Shown here piece after piece: positions 37,690 through 51,200 of a stretch of DNA of 64,000 nucleotides. Origin of the DNA: Setophaga petechia (lineage: Eukaryota > Chordata > Aves > Passeriformes > Parulidae); assembly GCA_024362935.1 (NCBI GenBank), contig JANCRA010000003.1, positions 43,957,291-44,021,290 of the forward strand, in the 5' to 3' direction. Position 1 is the first letter of the stretch. Each line of letters starts with the position of its first letter. Position numbers and translations under genes: made by a program. The notes beneath the pieces were generated by a model, which saw only the letters and a program-made list of their open reading frames with translations, was not told the origin of the DNA and searched no databases.

Positions 37690-39047
37690 TTTATTAGATA
37701 TTGTAAGAATGAAATGTACAGTATACAAAATTAATATCAAAAATGTTCACATGATTGATTTTAACAATGCATTTTTCTTTGGATTTACTGCAGACAAGCA
37801 GCTTCCAAAGAGAGGTGCTGAGATCTATTTATTCTTAAAGATCTCAAGTGCATCACTGCATGCTACCTATGATTTTAATCTACAAAAATAAAAGCTACTG
37901 AATTTTTGCTTAATGTCAGTGGTATTTGTTAAAGAAGAAGAAAACAGTAACATCAGCTTAGAGAAGAAAAAAAATCAGTTCATTACAAAAAATTTAATTT
38001 TTCAAGTTCATAAAAAAATTGCTTTTGAAATTTCAAACCTTACAATTGTACATTTTGAATTTCAAGCACTTACCATAAGAAGTTGCAGCTACTACACAGG
38101 TGACAAAGATTTTCAATTTTGTTTTTCTTTGAGGCAGATACACATAATCCTCATTTTTTTTCTACATAATGAACTTTCACATCTTCAAAATTAGTGCTAA
38201 AAAATGTTCATTTTCCTAAAGAGACTATTTAAGTATGGTTCATTTCATAAGATGAAAGTTTTCATTTAATTTATACCTATAAAAAGGAATATAAAATGGG
38301 TTTCTCTTTTTAAAATCTGGGTATTTTCAGTTTATGTCATATTGTTTAGCAGAAAGATAAAGTGACTAATGGCTAATCTAGATAGCCTAAAGACAGCAGA
38401 TCTGTTCCATAAACACATGCTTGCCATCATGCTTTTCACTACAATATAAAACACACTAGAAAAACTGAAATAATTCATAGGGAATGTTACATACAGTTAT
38501 CAGTATGAATAATGTTTCCCTGACTAAAAAAAAAAAAAAATTCTACATTGAATTTCTTATACATGCTCTACTTAGCAACAAGAATATGATTTAAACTGAA
38601 AATTCTTCTCATGTTGTCCAAAGAACTTTTCTTAATAGACACTAAATATACTTGCACAATCACAATGCTTTCAAAACAGTGACCTGCTGCCAGGTAAGTC
38701 AGGCAATGATGCAAAACTGGAATGGGGGCTTGACAAAGACTGCATCAGCTTTCCAGAACAAAACAGATGGTGCTCTTATTCTTTAGATGTCACTAATGTA
38801 AATCACCTTTTATGTTGGCACGTATCACAAGAACCCTTAAAACAATCCCTGTGAATGAAAATGAAGACAAATCATAATACAAACCATGCAAAGGCACTTT
38901 TCAGAAATTTAGGACAGTCCAAATGTATTTGTGGTCTTTTGCAGTAAACTGGTGACATTAAGGGAATTGGCTTTTGTGTTTTTAATAGATAAACTGCTAT
39001 ATCATTATGCTGTGAACAGCGGGGCTTGCTGCTTTCTTTCTCTTTTT
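37690..39047 (-). other. OTOG: Probable OTOG 3' UTR region with candidate poly(A) signals
   Basis: This is AT-rich sequence downstream of the OTOG stop. The nearest AATAAA hexamers on the minus strand are at 37,828-37,833 and 37,690-37,695, about 1.2-1.35 kb after the stop. Weaker ATTAAA hexamers lie at 38,981-38,986, 38,265-38,270 and 37,993-37,998. I cannot tell which is used, so the true transcript end is unknown. A 15-base A tract lies near 38,526. Confidence 0.4.
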
Positions 39048-39248
39048 TTAAGACCATTGGCAAGAGCAATCAGTGGGCTCCTGGATGGAGTAGCTGACCC
39101 AGGTGGAGTTGCTGGTGCAGTACAGCTGCACAGTCCTCCTCTGCAGCCCCAGCTCCCTGCAGCACTTGCAGAACCTGGCGTAGGTGTTGATGTTGTAGTT
39201 GTAAATGCTGGCAGAGGGGCACTTCCCATCACACGAAACGATGTTCAC
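39048..39248 (-). CDS. OTOG: OTOG last exon: cystine knot and stop codon
   Basis: The coding part is 201 bp, phase 0 in, acceptor CCTGTGTGTTGCCAG, with a TAA stop at 39,048-39,050. It encodes [20 protein letters not shown], then [14 protein letters not shown] and the final DCSCQWS. C-x-G-x-C followed by F-C-x-C-C and a terminal C-x-C is the cystine knot signature. GC content is clearly higher than in the surroundings. One N-glycosylation site (NST) is present. Protein ends of the type DCxCQWS are characteristic of otogelin. Confidence 0.95.
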   Translation of the reverse strand: MNIVSCDGKCPSASIYNYNINTYARFCKCCRELGLQRRTVQLYCTSNSTWVSYSIQEPTDCSCQWS

Positions 39249-42200
39249 CTGGCAACACACAGGCAGTAATTGACAAATGGGAGCAGGCAGGAGAGTTAGG
39301 GGTTCTCAAGGAATTCTGAGGACATCGGGCACCCAAATCCAACAGCAAAGCAGTGAGAAACGTGGATGTATTTCCTCTAACCCCTTATGAAATCCATTTA
39401 CATCTGGAAATCACCTCTGAAGTGCACTGCCCAGACAGGTCTTAATGTCAATATTACTGATGTTAATGATGACTTTTCTGTCAATTTCAGTAATAGATTT
39501 GAACTATTTTAACAAAGAAAAAAAATTCAGTTTTGAATTTTAAAGTATCATAACAACCTTGGCTTTAACACAGCACCAAATGTTCTTTCCACAACTCCCT
39601 ACAGTATTCATTTCAGTGATACACTGATGCAATGTTGCTATACTGGGTATCAGCAAGGAGAAATAAAAGAACCAATCCTTTGGAAAGCCGAGGGGAATTA
39701 CTACTAACGATACCAAACGTGTAATGTAGACTGTAAGACAACTAGGCTTAAGAATCTGATAATTTTTTTCAAATTTAATAGTCAGGATTTGTGTTTCTGT
39801 TCAATGAAACACTGAGAATAAATTTCCTGGCTGCTCAACAGCTTACTCTACTAAATGTACTCTTGGAGTCATTTTAGAGGCTACAGCTGTTTCCCTGCTC
39901 TCTTTTATTACAGCTTTTCCAGGCACTCTTACACATCTCACACGAGACGTTCGTCTGCACCCTTGCTGCTCCTCTCAGCCTCACTGCTCAGCAGGACATG
40001 GTTGGTGCCCTCCAACACTAAATCCTTTGATAGACACACAGATAGTGCCTCATTCTTCCTTCACATTTCACAGTGTGCTCACACTGCTGCCTAAAAAAAG
40101 CTTTCAGGACCCAGGATTCCTTTCATGAAGCTGGCATTTAAACACTGTCCCTGGGCAGATGAAAAATTACACACATCTGTAGTTGTTTTAACTGTAGAGT
40201 ATCAGGGCAAGGTTCAGTTTTAATAGTTAATTTGCATAGAATAACTGCAGTATGGGGCAAAATAAGACTAAATTGGCATGCACCTAAATGCACACACAAA
40301 AAGAAACAGCCTCCTTTTTTATTATTGAGAAGATGACTGCTGAGAATGTAAGGAAGCATTAAAACAGCTCTGTGAAACACAGAAACCTCTGCCTCTGTGA
40401 CAGAGATGGAGAGTGGCCTTGTGGAACCTGAGTTCCCTTTCTTCCTTCTTTTTAGCAGCTCAAAATTTTTCTCTTCTACAGAGAGAAGTCACAAAGGTTT
40501 TCTACTTACTGGTGTGTTACTCCTGCAGTCGTTCTTGCGGATGGTCATCCTAACAGTCACCTTCTTACAGAATTTACCATCTTCCTTACCTGCAAAATGG
40601 GCAGAGATTTAAAAATATCAGCTCAAATTTCTAACATCTCAGAGACAAGAACACTCCTGACCATTTAATGGATTCAAGAGACACAAAGAAGAAAATACCC
40701 AGTACATCACTGCACATACACAACTTTGGTGAAGTAACATTAGCTGCACATTGAATCATTTTTAAGATTATTTCATTCATTAAAGTATCTCTTTTTATCT
40801 TTAATAACAACTATAAAAGGTTTATTCTTCACTCAGAAGCTTTTTATGAGTAAGCCTACTGTTTTCAAAAATTTTTGTAAAATTGATCAAACTCTGTGAG
40901 ACGACTTGTTAATTATTCTAACATGTTAATGCTAACAAATGGTATCATTATCAAAAGATAAATTTGTTAATAAATTAAAGTGTATTTTCTGTGAAATAAA
41001 TACAACAAACTTTAATAGCAGCACTTGCATTCCAGTGATGTAAACAAAATTTAAAATAAATACATAACAGAACCTATAACAGAGCCTGATGAAGAATACA
41101 GCTTCAGGGAGGTTTACATTTCTGCATGGTTTCATTAAATCAAAGAACACCAGTGAAAAAATGAAATTTTTATTTTCATTTTCATTAACATTATTTCCAC
41201 TTTTTTTTTACAAGGCACATAGATCAAATAAAAGAGATCACAAGAAATCATGAAATTAAATGAGGAGTTCAATTTAATTTAACACGGGAATGCCAAACAT
41301 TGGAAGCAAAACAAAGATGTTTGGTGTAAAGTTCAGTTGCAAGAGAACAGGAAGAGCAGTGTCTTCTGAGGATCATCCTCTCTGTGCTGATAAACCCCAT
41401 CAGGCTGCAGATCTGTAAGAGAACAAACAGCCCATTCCTTTAGAAGAGTTTGCACTGTTTCACACCAGGTTTTACACACCACGATGCAGAGCCCCCAATG
41501 ACTCTCCCCTTACAGAGCTGCATTTTCTTGGAGCAAAGAAATCCAAAGATGTTGACAAAAGGGAAATACTGTTAGCTCCAAAAAAGCAAAGGGCAATAAA
41601 GGATTCACTGCTTTGAACAGTACCCAATATTGAACTCTGACACAAGTTATTTACAGCTTGATGCACAATGTCCAGTTCCCTGCTCTAATCCCTGTCAAAT
41701 TACTAATAGTGCTTCTTAGATAAACAGATTTTAAATGCTATCTATCTGGGGGTTTTTATTGAGAGATTTTTTTTTCGTTTGGGGGCTTTCTTGCCTTTTT
41801 TTTTTTCTAATTGTATAAGCCTGATATTCTCTCCAGACATAGCAGAGTTTTCTAAAACACGACAGAAAGGAGAACAATAAATCTTCTTGGAAACAAATAA
41901 AAACCTACAGACAAATGTCTGGCTACTGCTTGACTGTCACTGAATTATGTTTGCTTAGGGAAAAAGTAAATTGAGAAATGAAGGAAAAAATAAATTGTTT
42001 GTAAAATAACCCCAACTCACCATTATTTCATGTTTTTCACAGTTCTTTTCATGGTTCTTTCTTCTTTTACATTATACATGGTGTGTAGGGTGGAGAATTC
42101 AGTGCAGCTGTGACTATGACTTCATCCAGGCTATGGTGAAAGTACAGGGTATCTCATACAAAACAAATATATAATGTATTTCCATGTGTGCATTCTAATA

Positions 42201-45200
42201 TCCATTGCTTTTTTAATGAGCTTTACAACAAAGATACATTTACATGAAGAACCTTACAAAACATGGGAACATTTTAAATGTGTCATAATAGAATAAAATT
42301 CTTTTGCACCATCTGTATGGTTGAAAATCCTTCCTTGGTTTTTGTGTTGACTCATAACACTGTGGTCATTTATTGTGACAGCAATATGAAAGAGAAATAC
42401 AGATTTTGATTTAGTAGTCCTGGAGTCAGAAGTGTAGTTTAATGTACGATGTATCACTCAGTGGTGTACAAAATTACAGTCAACATAATTTTTCTTACAG
42501 AAATTTGGAGAGTTGTTTTCACAAAATAAATACCAAAACAAGCATGTTACAATTCAAAGAGTTAACATGCTTTATGAAAAAGAACAAAGATAATCCCCAA
42601 TTTTCATGGACTAAGCACAGGCTTGCTGTTTTCAGTACATTGTCCTAACTATGGATGGGAAAACAATTACTTGCTTCTACTGTACATGGCACTGGAAGCA
42701 AAACCGAATGACACATCATCTGCAAAAATGTGGCTGACATAAGAAGCTTTAACTAGCAAAGCAATTAGTCTCTATGTTCTACTGCACTGTAAACATGATG
42801 GAATTAGTTTTTAAAACTCTTTTAAACATAGCAATTTTACACATGCAGCAAGCTAAAGACTACGCAAGTGCTTACTACCAACAGTACATTGTTGGCTGAC
42901 AACAATGCACCGCCCACACAGTGCAAAGTGAGAAACAAACCAAAATGGAGCCACTCTGAGCAACCATGAGCAGCTGTGCTACACTGCAGCTTTGGCAATA
43001 ATTGGGTAACGAGAGGTCTGGCGCTCCTATCAGGGAGTACATTGTTGGAAATCAACAATGATGCTGTTTGGGTTGGTCCTACTTATTTCAGGAAAAGGTA
43101 CCTGTGTGACAGCCAGCATAGGCTGTAGGAGTGACTGGGCTAACAGGGAATGGGAGGAGCACTGACACTGAAGAACCTGGTGAGAATATTACACATTGAA
43201 CAGAGCACGTGTTACAGAGGGTTTCTGGAAGTATGAAAACATTTGGGAGTTACTAGATTTTGGAAAAGATAATTCAACTTTAAGCTGTTTGTATATTACA
43301 GGATCACAGAATGGCTGAGGCTGGAAGAGACCTCTGGAGGTCACCTGGTCCTGCTTCTCTGCTGAGGCAGGAAGTGCCAGCAGCTGAGTACCACATCCAG
43401 AATTGCTTCATTGTTAACCTCATGTGCAAACCAGGAAGGATCTGGTCTACCTTGGTATAACCAAGCTAATCTGGTATCCCGAGTCCAGTATGTCCTTTGG
43501 GGCTACAACAGAGAAATAGTGTAATTTCCTCTCTAGGTTTTGAAGGAGCTCCAGGCTCTTCATTTTCAAGACTAATTAAAACTGAAATTCAAAATCACAA
43601 TTGTTTCTGATGGCGAATTACCTCAAAAGAAAACAAACATTGATAATCCTTCTCATAAAATGCCTCCTACAATTACAACTGGCTGACAGCTCTCAACTGG
43701 CACTCAGAATGAGCTACATGATTCACAGAGGCTCTGCATTGTGCACAAACAGGTGTGAAACCAAAACTCTGGGAATGTACTTGTAAATGCATCTCAGAAG
43801 TCACTGGCTTCTTCAAGGGTTTAATTTTACCTTGTGAGGCATGTCCCAAGCTAATTTATTTTTGTCTTTAACAATTATGGAGCAAGGTTATAATCTTTCT
43901 CTAAGCATAGCAGCAAGATCTCCTGTCCTGTTGAAAAGTAGCTTAATGCATGTTTAACTGTCATACTAATTTGTTCAGAAGCTGGTTTATTTGGCTGCTA
44001 GGGCATTGAAAGGCAATGTCTGATAATCAAAAACTGATCTCAGAATGCCTATCGAGAATTTCCCACTGACCAGGTAGGACAAGTGCTTGAAACACAGGTC
44101 CACCACAGGGAAAAAACCTGGTAATTATCATGCCTTTATAGTGGGAGCAGAGAAAAGAAGCCCAGATAAATCTTGTAGAGTTTCCATAAAATTTTTCCCA
44201 CAAAATGTAATAAAAGGCAGTAGCACCAAAAGGTACCTCCCAGCTGGCAGCACATAACCCACTGCAGTACCTGTGCACATGGCACCATGTCAGGTAGTCC
44301 CAGCTGTGCAAGCTCCACCCCACCCAGCAGGAAATATGCACTTTCTGCTGTTCTCTTCCCTGCCTGGAATAGGTCACTATTCCAGCCACGTACGCAAATT
44401 AAGTCAGTGTTTTCGCATTTTAAAATATTATTATACTGCCCAGTATAGAAAAAAAAAAAACTCAATAGTATCAAACTTCAGCCTAAGGCCTTCATGAGAT
44501 CAACCAAAATGTTTCAGCTATGTAACAATGTGTTAAGAAAGAAAATTGTTTCTATTTTCTTGATTTCTATTAAGACATAATATCTTTCAAACTTATTCTG
44601 TAGAGAATTTCCATTCTGGTTTTTTCCCTCAGAGAATCTTTATTAGCTCTCGCAAATAATCAAGAAAGGGGGAATTTTTAAATTGTATATAAAAGATACT
44701 GCCTGAAGGTTTTTTTAACTATTAATTAGTATATTCATTAGTTACAAAATTAACTTACAAACCACATAGATCAATCTCCATTTTCACAAAATATGAAGAT
44801 ATTAATGTAGATGAAGCACTGTTTTAAGGTGCCTTCTAAAATACAGTACCTTTTATTTTACTTAATGCAGTCCCTGAAATTTTGAGGAGTTTTACACAGG
44901 AGCTACAAAACAGCCGAGGTAGCAATTTCAGTTAACTGACCAGCTACAATCACGATCAGTGGAGTAAATGTTTCCATATTAAAGTGTTTTCTTTTGATTT
45001 AACTCCACTCCACATGTGTTATTTACACAAGTAATCCTGGGAAAAGCACAGGCTTTGAGATGTGAATCAGGCTTTTATATGGGAAATTATCCACCTTATT
45101 CATGAGGTAAGAGATCAGAGACTTGTGAGGCAGTAATTGTCAACAATCACTTACATGTTTTGCAGCATCCTTCTAAGAATGGCACAACATAGCCTCCAAC

Positions 45201-48200
45201 CTGACCAAGGGAGAAAATAAAGAGGAAAAACTTGATTTTTTTCAAGCATTCATTCCAATCTATCTGCACTATTAGAAATATCTCTCAGATAAAGGTAAGC
45301 ATCATTGTTCAGGCAAATGCAACACTCTGGTGAATGGATGAGTTTGGCTACACAGCTGAGACAGCTCTGAGGAGCCAACCCACTGCTATTTGAGAGGAAG
45401 AACAGAAGCCCCTCATCTCCTGCAGTACTGCTCCCTGCTTGTGTAACATCATCCCCCAAAGAGAGTATCTTTCTATCCACGAGTAAATGTAGAACTCCAG
45501 AGAGCAATAAGAGAATTCTCCTTGCCACCATTCCCTGGCACTTAGAATAATCTTGTTTTGCATATTCAAATAAAATTTTTGTTCTTGCTCCAAAACTCAT
45601 TCATAAAACTTTATGTGTCACTGTAGATGCTCCTGATTTTCAGAAAATCTTGCCTTTTTTTCAATGTTTTTGATCATTATGCTGAATCACATTGCTATAC
45701 ATTAACAAGTTAGAAAGAGGAAGTTCAGGCCAGAAAAGCATCCAAGTTCAGACAGTTGTACGAAGACTAGTTTGATATTGCAAACTCCAATTAAAAAAAA
45801 AAAAATTCTAAGAATCAGAAGAGGTGTGTCCAGCTCTGTAACTCAGCAGCCTGGTGGCACCGCAGTCTGGTGTGTGGTTATACCTTTCAGCTTTAAATGT
45901 CTGGCAAAAAATACAGGCACTACAAAAATTAATAATTTCTCCCTTCTTGAGGAAAAAGCATCTTTTGTCAGAGCAAAATCTTTTCATGCAAACATAAATC
46001 ACAGCTAGAATGCAAACAGTGATTTGGACACTGACCTTGACACATTCAGTTTCATTAAAGGGTGGGCACCCAACTGCAGAGGACACCAGAACTGGTCCTA
46101 TTGCTGTGTTGGTGCATTCATATCTGATGCAGCTTGAAATCCAAACAGTGCCGGGCTGCCAAACATTTTAAAACAGAAACTTTACTCAGCAAAACCAGTA
46201 TTTAAAGTATTAATTTAAAAATTGCATCGAATGAGATCTTGCTTGAATCAACAGAATACAGCAAAATATAATTTAGATGTATATTCTGTTTAAGTACTGC
46301 ACTTGAAAGTCCAATAAAAATACATAATGTTAAGCAGGTTCTAAAACAGTCAAGCTGATGGTAACTCTCTCATATATATCAGATTCATTTAATTTTTGTT
46401 GACAGTTATATGGTCGATTTTGCAAGAAATTAATACTGCTTACATGCAAAACTCTTCCTAGTATTTGGCCAAATAAAGCTCTTTTCTGCACATTTTTTAA
46501 TGTACAATATTTTGTGATTTTTGCCGACTTCTAAGTATTTTGATGGAATAAAATATGCAAACTCACCTTAAAACTGGTAACTGTGCCATTGCTGAACGTG
46601 TGGAGACAAGACAAGTTCTTGCAGCTACCACAGCAAGTTGTCAAATCTTTTGGAGGCTGATAGACTTGGTTCTGCCAAAATCAAATAGATTACTCCTTGT
46701 ATGAAATCATCTTGCAGCTCAATGTTTTCCTACTGTAACAGGCAGATTTTTTTTCAGGTATCTGATTCTGGGGATATTTTTAAAATACCTTTCAAAACCA
46801 CATGGCTCACACTGGCACTGCACACCCATGAGGCTGTTATAAAATACATTTAATCTTAATTGAAGTAAAAGGGGAGGAGTTCCAAATTTGAGAGAATTAA
46901 CTGGTCTTTCTACCATTTTCAAATATGACAGCTTACTTCAAGAACCACTGAAATCTTAACTTTTTACACATTAGCCATTAAGTAGTTATAAAATCAGAAA
47001 AAAAAATCTGTACAATATTCCCATGGTAATGTATTATATCTTGTAAAAAGACAATGTAACATTTGCTTATTTTATAAAGGTGTTTTCACTGCATTTAAAA
47101 TTCTTCCTCTCCCCAAAATTATTCTCTTTCTGATTCATATTCAGCTAGTGTCTGCCAGCAATTTGTACCAGTCTGCACATAATGCAGCTGAAGCTCTGCA
47201 GGGATGCAAGGAGGCAGCATGCCATTAATCCAAGGATGCATTCACTGTGTACTTTAATTTGTGTAAGATTCATGCAGCAGAGAAAACAGTGGAGGGAGGG
47301 GGACTTTTCAAACTTCCATCAGAATTGTTGTAGCATATCATTAGAGGGAAATATCCTAATTACTCTTTCCAACTTGGTCTATGACTTTCATTTGCTCAAC
47401 AAAACCCTGAATCAGAAGGAATTCAGGCCAATGGACACAATACACAGGTTTAAATTTCTGAATTCCTTACAGCTTTGCACTTGACAGCACAGTCTATGGA
47501 AGATGTGTTTATTTTGTAGTATTTAGTGGAGGGATCAACCACATTTGTACAATAGGAAATATGGCAAATGCCATCTGCACTGTGCTCCACAATCCTCTGC
47601 CCAGGAAGCAGCACGCCTCTCTCATTACTCAGGCAAACTTTGTCTCTCACTGGAAGAAAACACAAACAGTATTCTCAGGACAAACAGCTTGGCATCAAAA
47701 CTCCACTAAAAACATTTCAAACAGTAAATCAGGAATGGAAAAAGCTACTCTACCTTTTTTAGACATTTTCAAACAAATCATTAATAGTAAACTAACTGCA
47801 GTCATCAAATCTTTTCAAATATAGCCATGCATGAAAACTAAATATATAATATTTTATTTGCTGCACTCAAGTGACAGTACAGGCTTCTTCAACTGTTTAT
47901 TTTGTAAGACTACTTCAGGATAAGAAAACTACCTGAGAAATGTCTATTTATTCCCACTAATTACAGAAGACAGAGCAGAAAATTAACACTATTTGTGAAT
48001 TAAGTAAATTAATCCTGTCCTCTTCAGTGCCATGTTTAAAGTGAATGCCTGATTTTTAATTCCTAATTTCCCTTAGCACTTGAAAGGCTATTTCTTTGAA
48101 TTAAATTATTTTCTGACTTACCACATTTGTACTTCACACAGTTACAGACATTTTCTGTACTGTTCTGAAACAGTTCGTCTATCTGAAGTTTCTGCCCCTG

Positions 48201-51200
48201 TGGGTATAAAAACAGGAAAAAAAATTATACATGAAACAACAGTGGGTTTTCTTATTTGCATGATCTTCTTTTAAACAACTTTCCTGCAGAATTTGGGTAG
48301 CAGTATCTCTTGAAGGTTCTGCTTAGTCTGCAGACTGATTTCATGATGTATGTTAACATATTCACCATAACAAATAATATTAACTGTGATGCTTGAAAGC
48401 ATTTATTTCAACATTTTAAACCCAAAATTTTATCCTGATCTATCTATTCTGTGTGCATGAGAACAGTGCTACTCTACTAATACACTGGGGCAGAATATGA
48501 TAATAAAAAGCTCTGGAAATATCAGGGCTGTAGACTACTGCAAGGTATTTAGACTTGGGTGGCTTCTTGAAAGTGTATATATATTACTCTAAAGAAATTT
48601 TTTTTAAAAGAGGTGATGCTGTGCCATTTCATATTTCACAGATAAAACTATTATTCAGACACTGATAAAGATATTTATTAAGAAATTATTAAAAGAACAG
48701 TGACAAGATAAATTTCATACCAGCTGGCACTGAGGTTTGGGGATTGTTTCACATGCACATTCTGAAACAAAATACATCAGAAAAAGTAGGTTAGCAATTT
48801 ATATGCCATTTGCTTACAACAGAGAATAAAATTCCAGATATAAAAGTCAGCAAACCCAATACAGTAACTCTTACAACTCTTTCAAGGTGATAAAAAACCC
48901 ACTTTGGACAGACAAATTCTACAGGATGCAAGAAAAGCAAAACAGGCAAAATAGGAAGTTCTGGAGCATGAAGTGATTTTCTGTATCATTTGCCCATGAG
49001 TAGGTCACAATGGTGTAGCTGGCTGAAACCAAGGGCCAGAGCTGCTGTCAGCTCTCATTGCCTAAGGCAGCTTTGGTGAAAATGAGTGATTTTACCGCAT
49101 GTCCGGAAGGGGCAGCACTTCTCCGGGCTCCACACCTCCACCAGGGACATGCCCAGCATGCATCTGAATTCGGGACAACGATGGATTTCACAGACTGAAA
49201 CCAAAGGAAAGAAAGAACAATAAACACAGTGTTGTCACTTTTAGATGAGTGGAAATACTAATGAAGATATAGTAAATTACTTACACGAAATACATTTGGA
49301 TAACATCTGTGACTGTTAGATATCAATTGATAACAGTATGGAGTACAAATACTCTAGACAAGTATTTAAATAATTTTAAATATCCAGAATTTGAGGTTTG
49401 AAACACTCACTTGTAGTGAATTTAAGGCCTCACACTACTCACTTTTGGTTTCAGGCCTCAAATTCTGGAAATTTAAAATTATTAAAATCTGAATATTTCA
49501 TGATACAGATATCAGAAAATGCTTTACACACATGAATTTTTAAAAGTAAAGATTATTAGTTCAAGACTACAGATGATAGCTTGCTTATACAGCAAGTGAA
49601 GCTGTATCTCTAATCCACCATTCTGACACTGAACATCCACACCACAAAATTTCCCATGTTCTCTGTTATTTAAAATATTAAAATCAGATCAAACTTACTG
49701 CACTGGTATGTAGGGCAACACCTGCCAGTAGTGTTGCCATTCACAATGAGAATTTCTCCTTCTTGACATTTGGGAATTTGATCTGAGCAAGCACCACATG
49801 CTGGAGAAAACAATTATTTAAATATAAAACATTGGAAGAAATTTTACTACTGCCTAGAAAATTCGCTGTAGGTTTGTCCCAGACACATATTAAAGAGTGC
49901 AGAGGTGCTCTGCATTCACTGCTTATAGACCCTATACAAAATGCTAATTTTCAGTGCAGCTTGCCCCTCTCTCCTTTGTTCCCTGCTATAAAGAATCAAT
50001 ACATTTTTTTGGGAGCAAACATGATTTTCCTTCCTTCCCCCGTTATGAAAAATTTTGCTACGTCTTCTCTCCTGCTGTTGTTTTTTTCAGCAATCTTTGA
50101 TCCTCAATAAAATTCATCCCCCATGAGCCCACTGTTATCCTCCCACCTGAACACATATGACAACCACAACAGGAACTTTTCAATATGTATACTGCAAAAA
50201 CTCATTTTACAAAAAAATAGTCAAAAGGGAGGAGCTAAACGCTGCCCATTGTTAACATATGATCAAACAATCTGATTACTATATATAACAGAATTTTAAT
50301 TCACATTTCCAATTAACACTCAAATTTTTGCATGTGGAAGGTACTTCCCTCCCCAGATATATGTTCAAAAATAAAATAAATTCAACAGTACCTCATTATC
50401 AATTATTATCAAAAAGAAAGCAACTGCATGGTAAGATTGGAGTTCTTATACTAATGGTAAAAGTGTAATTTTATTATTGAATTGCCATGAAAAGCTGAAC
50501 CCCAAAAGAATAAATAAATAATAGATAAATAATAATAAGTATACATAATACTCTAATATGGGATATTTGTCATCAATTAAGATGGGTCATAGCTAAGACA
50601 GCAGGATACAGGGAATAAAAGCCTATATAACTTCAGTCTTCTTTCTAAATAAAGATATCTAAATCTAGATAAAATATTTGTGTATCTGGTTCACACTGCA
50701 TGTGGACAATCTCAAAAGCTCTGAATTCCTTCATCCACCACAACTCCTTTACTTGACCAAGGAATACTACTCAGTTGCACAAAGCCATTCTGTGACTCTT
50801 GATGGTTGTTGGCACTTTCAGAAAATTAATTCAATTAATTTCAGGTTGTTGGCATATTTTAGTAAATTAATGTCAATTTTTTAACCACTTTCAAGCCTAC
50901 TATGTTGGGAGACCTAAAATACAAGGAGTCTTAATTGGCAAGATAATAATAGACATAATTGCATATGCAAACCCACACTCATAATCTCACTCAACCAGTC
51001 AGGTTACTGTACCACATATATAGGAAATGCAGCAGGTATTCTCCACCCGAACAGCAATTAGTGTTTGATCATGCTGACAGCTTGGCATCTGCTCCAATGG
51101 CTCACATTTTTCTGGATCACATTCTGAAACAAGGGCAACAGATATATTCCCTCAGATGAATCTCAGCATTCCTCCAGTGTTATGCTATATCCCAAGGAAA

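Larger units (their letters stand above)
40590..45154 (-). other. OTOG: Longest OTOG intron in the window (between exons 19 and 20)
   Basis: This 4,565-bp AT-rich intron has no supported coding exon. It holds the only CR1 fragment inside the gene region (43,301-43,420) and two near-identical palindromes of SOX-site type (42,887-42,907 and 43,040-43,060), listed separately. The 150 bp between the palindromes is less AT-rich than the surroundings. Intron boundaries follow from the phase-consistent flanking exons. Confidence 0.85.
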
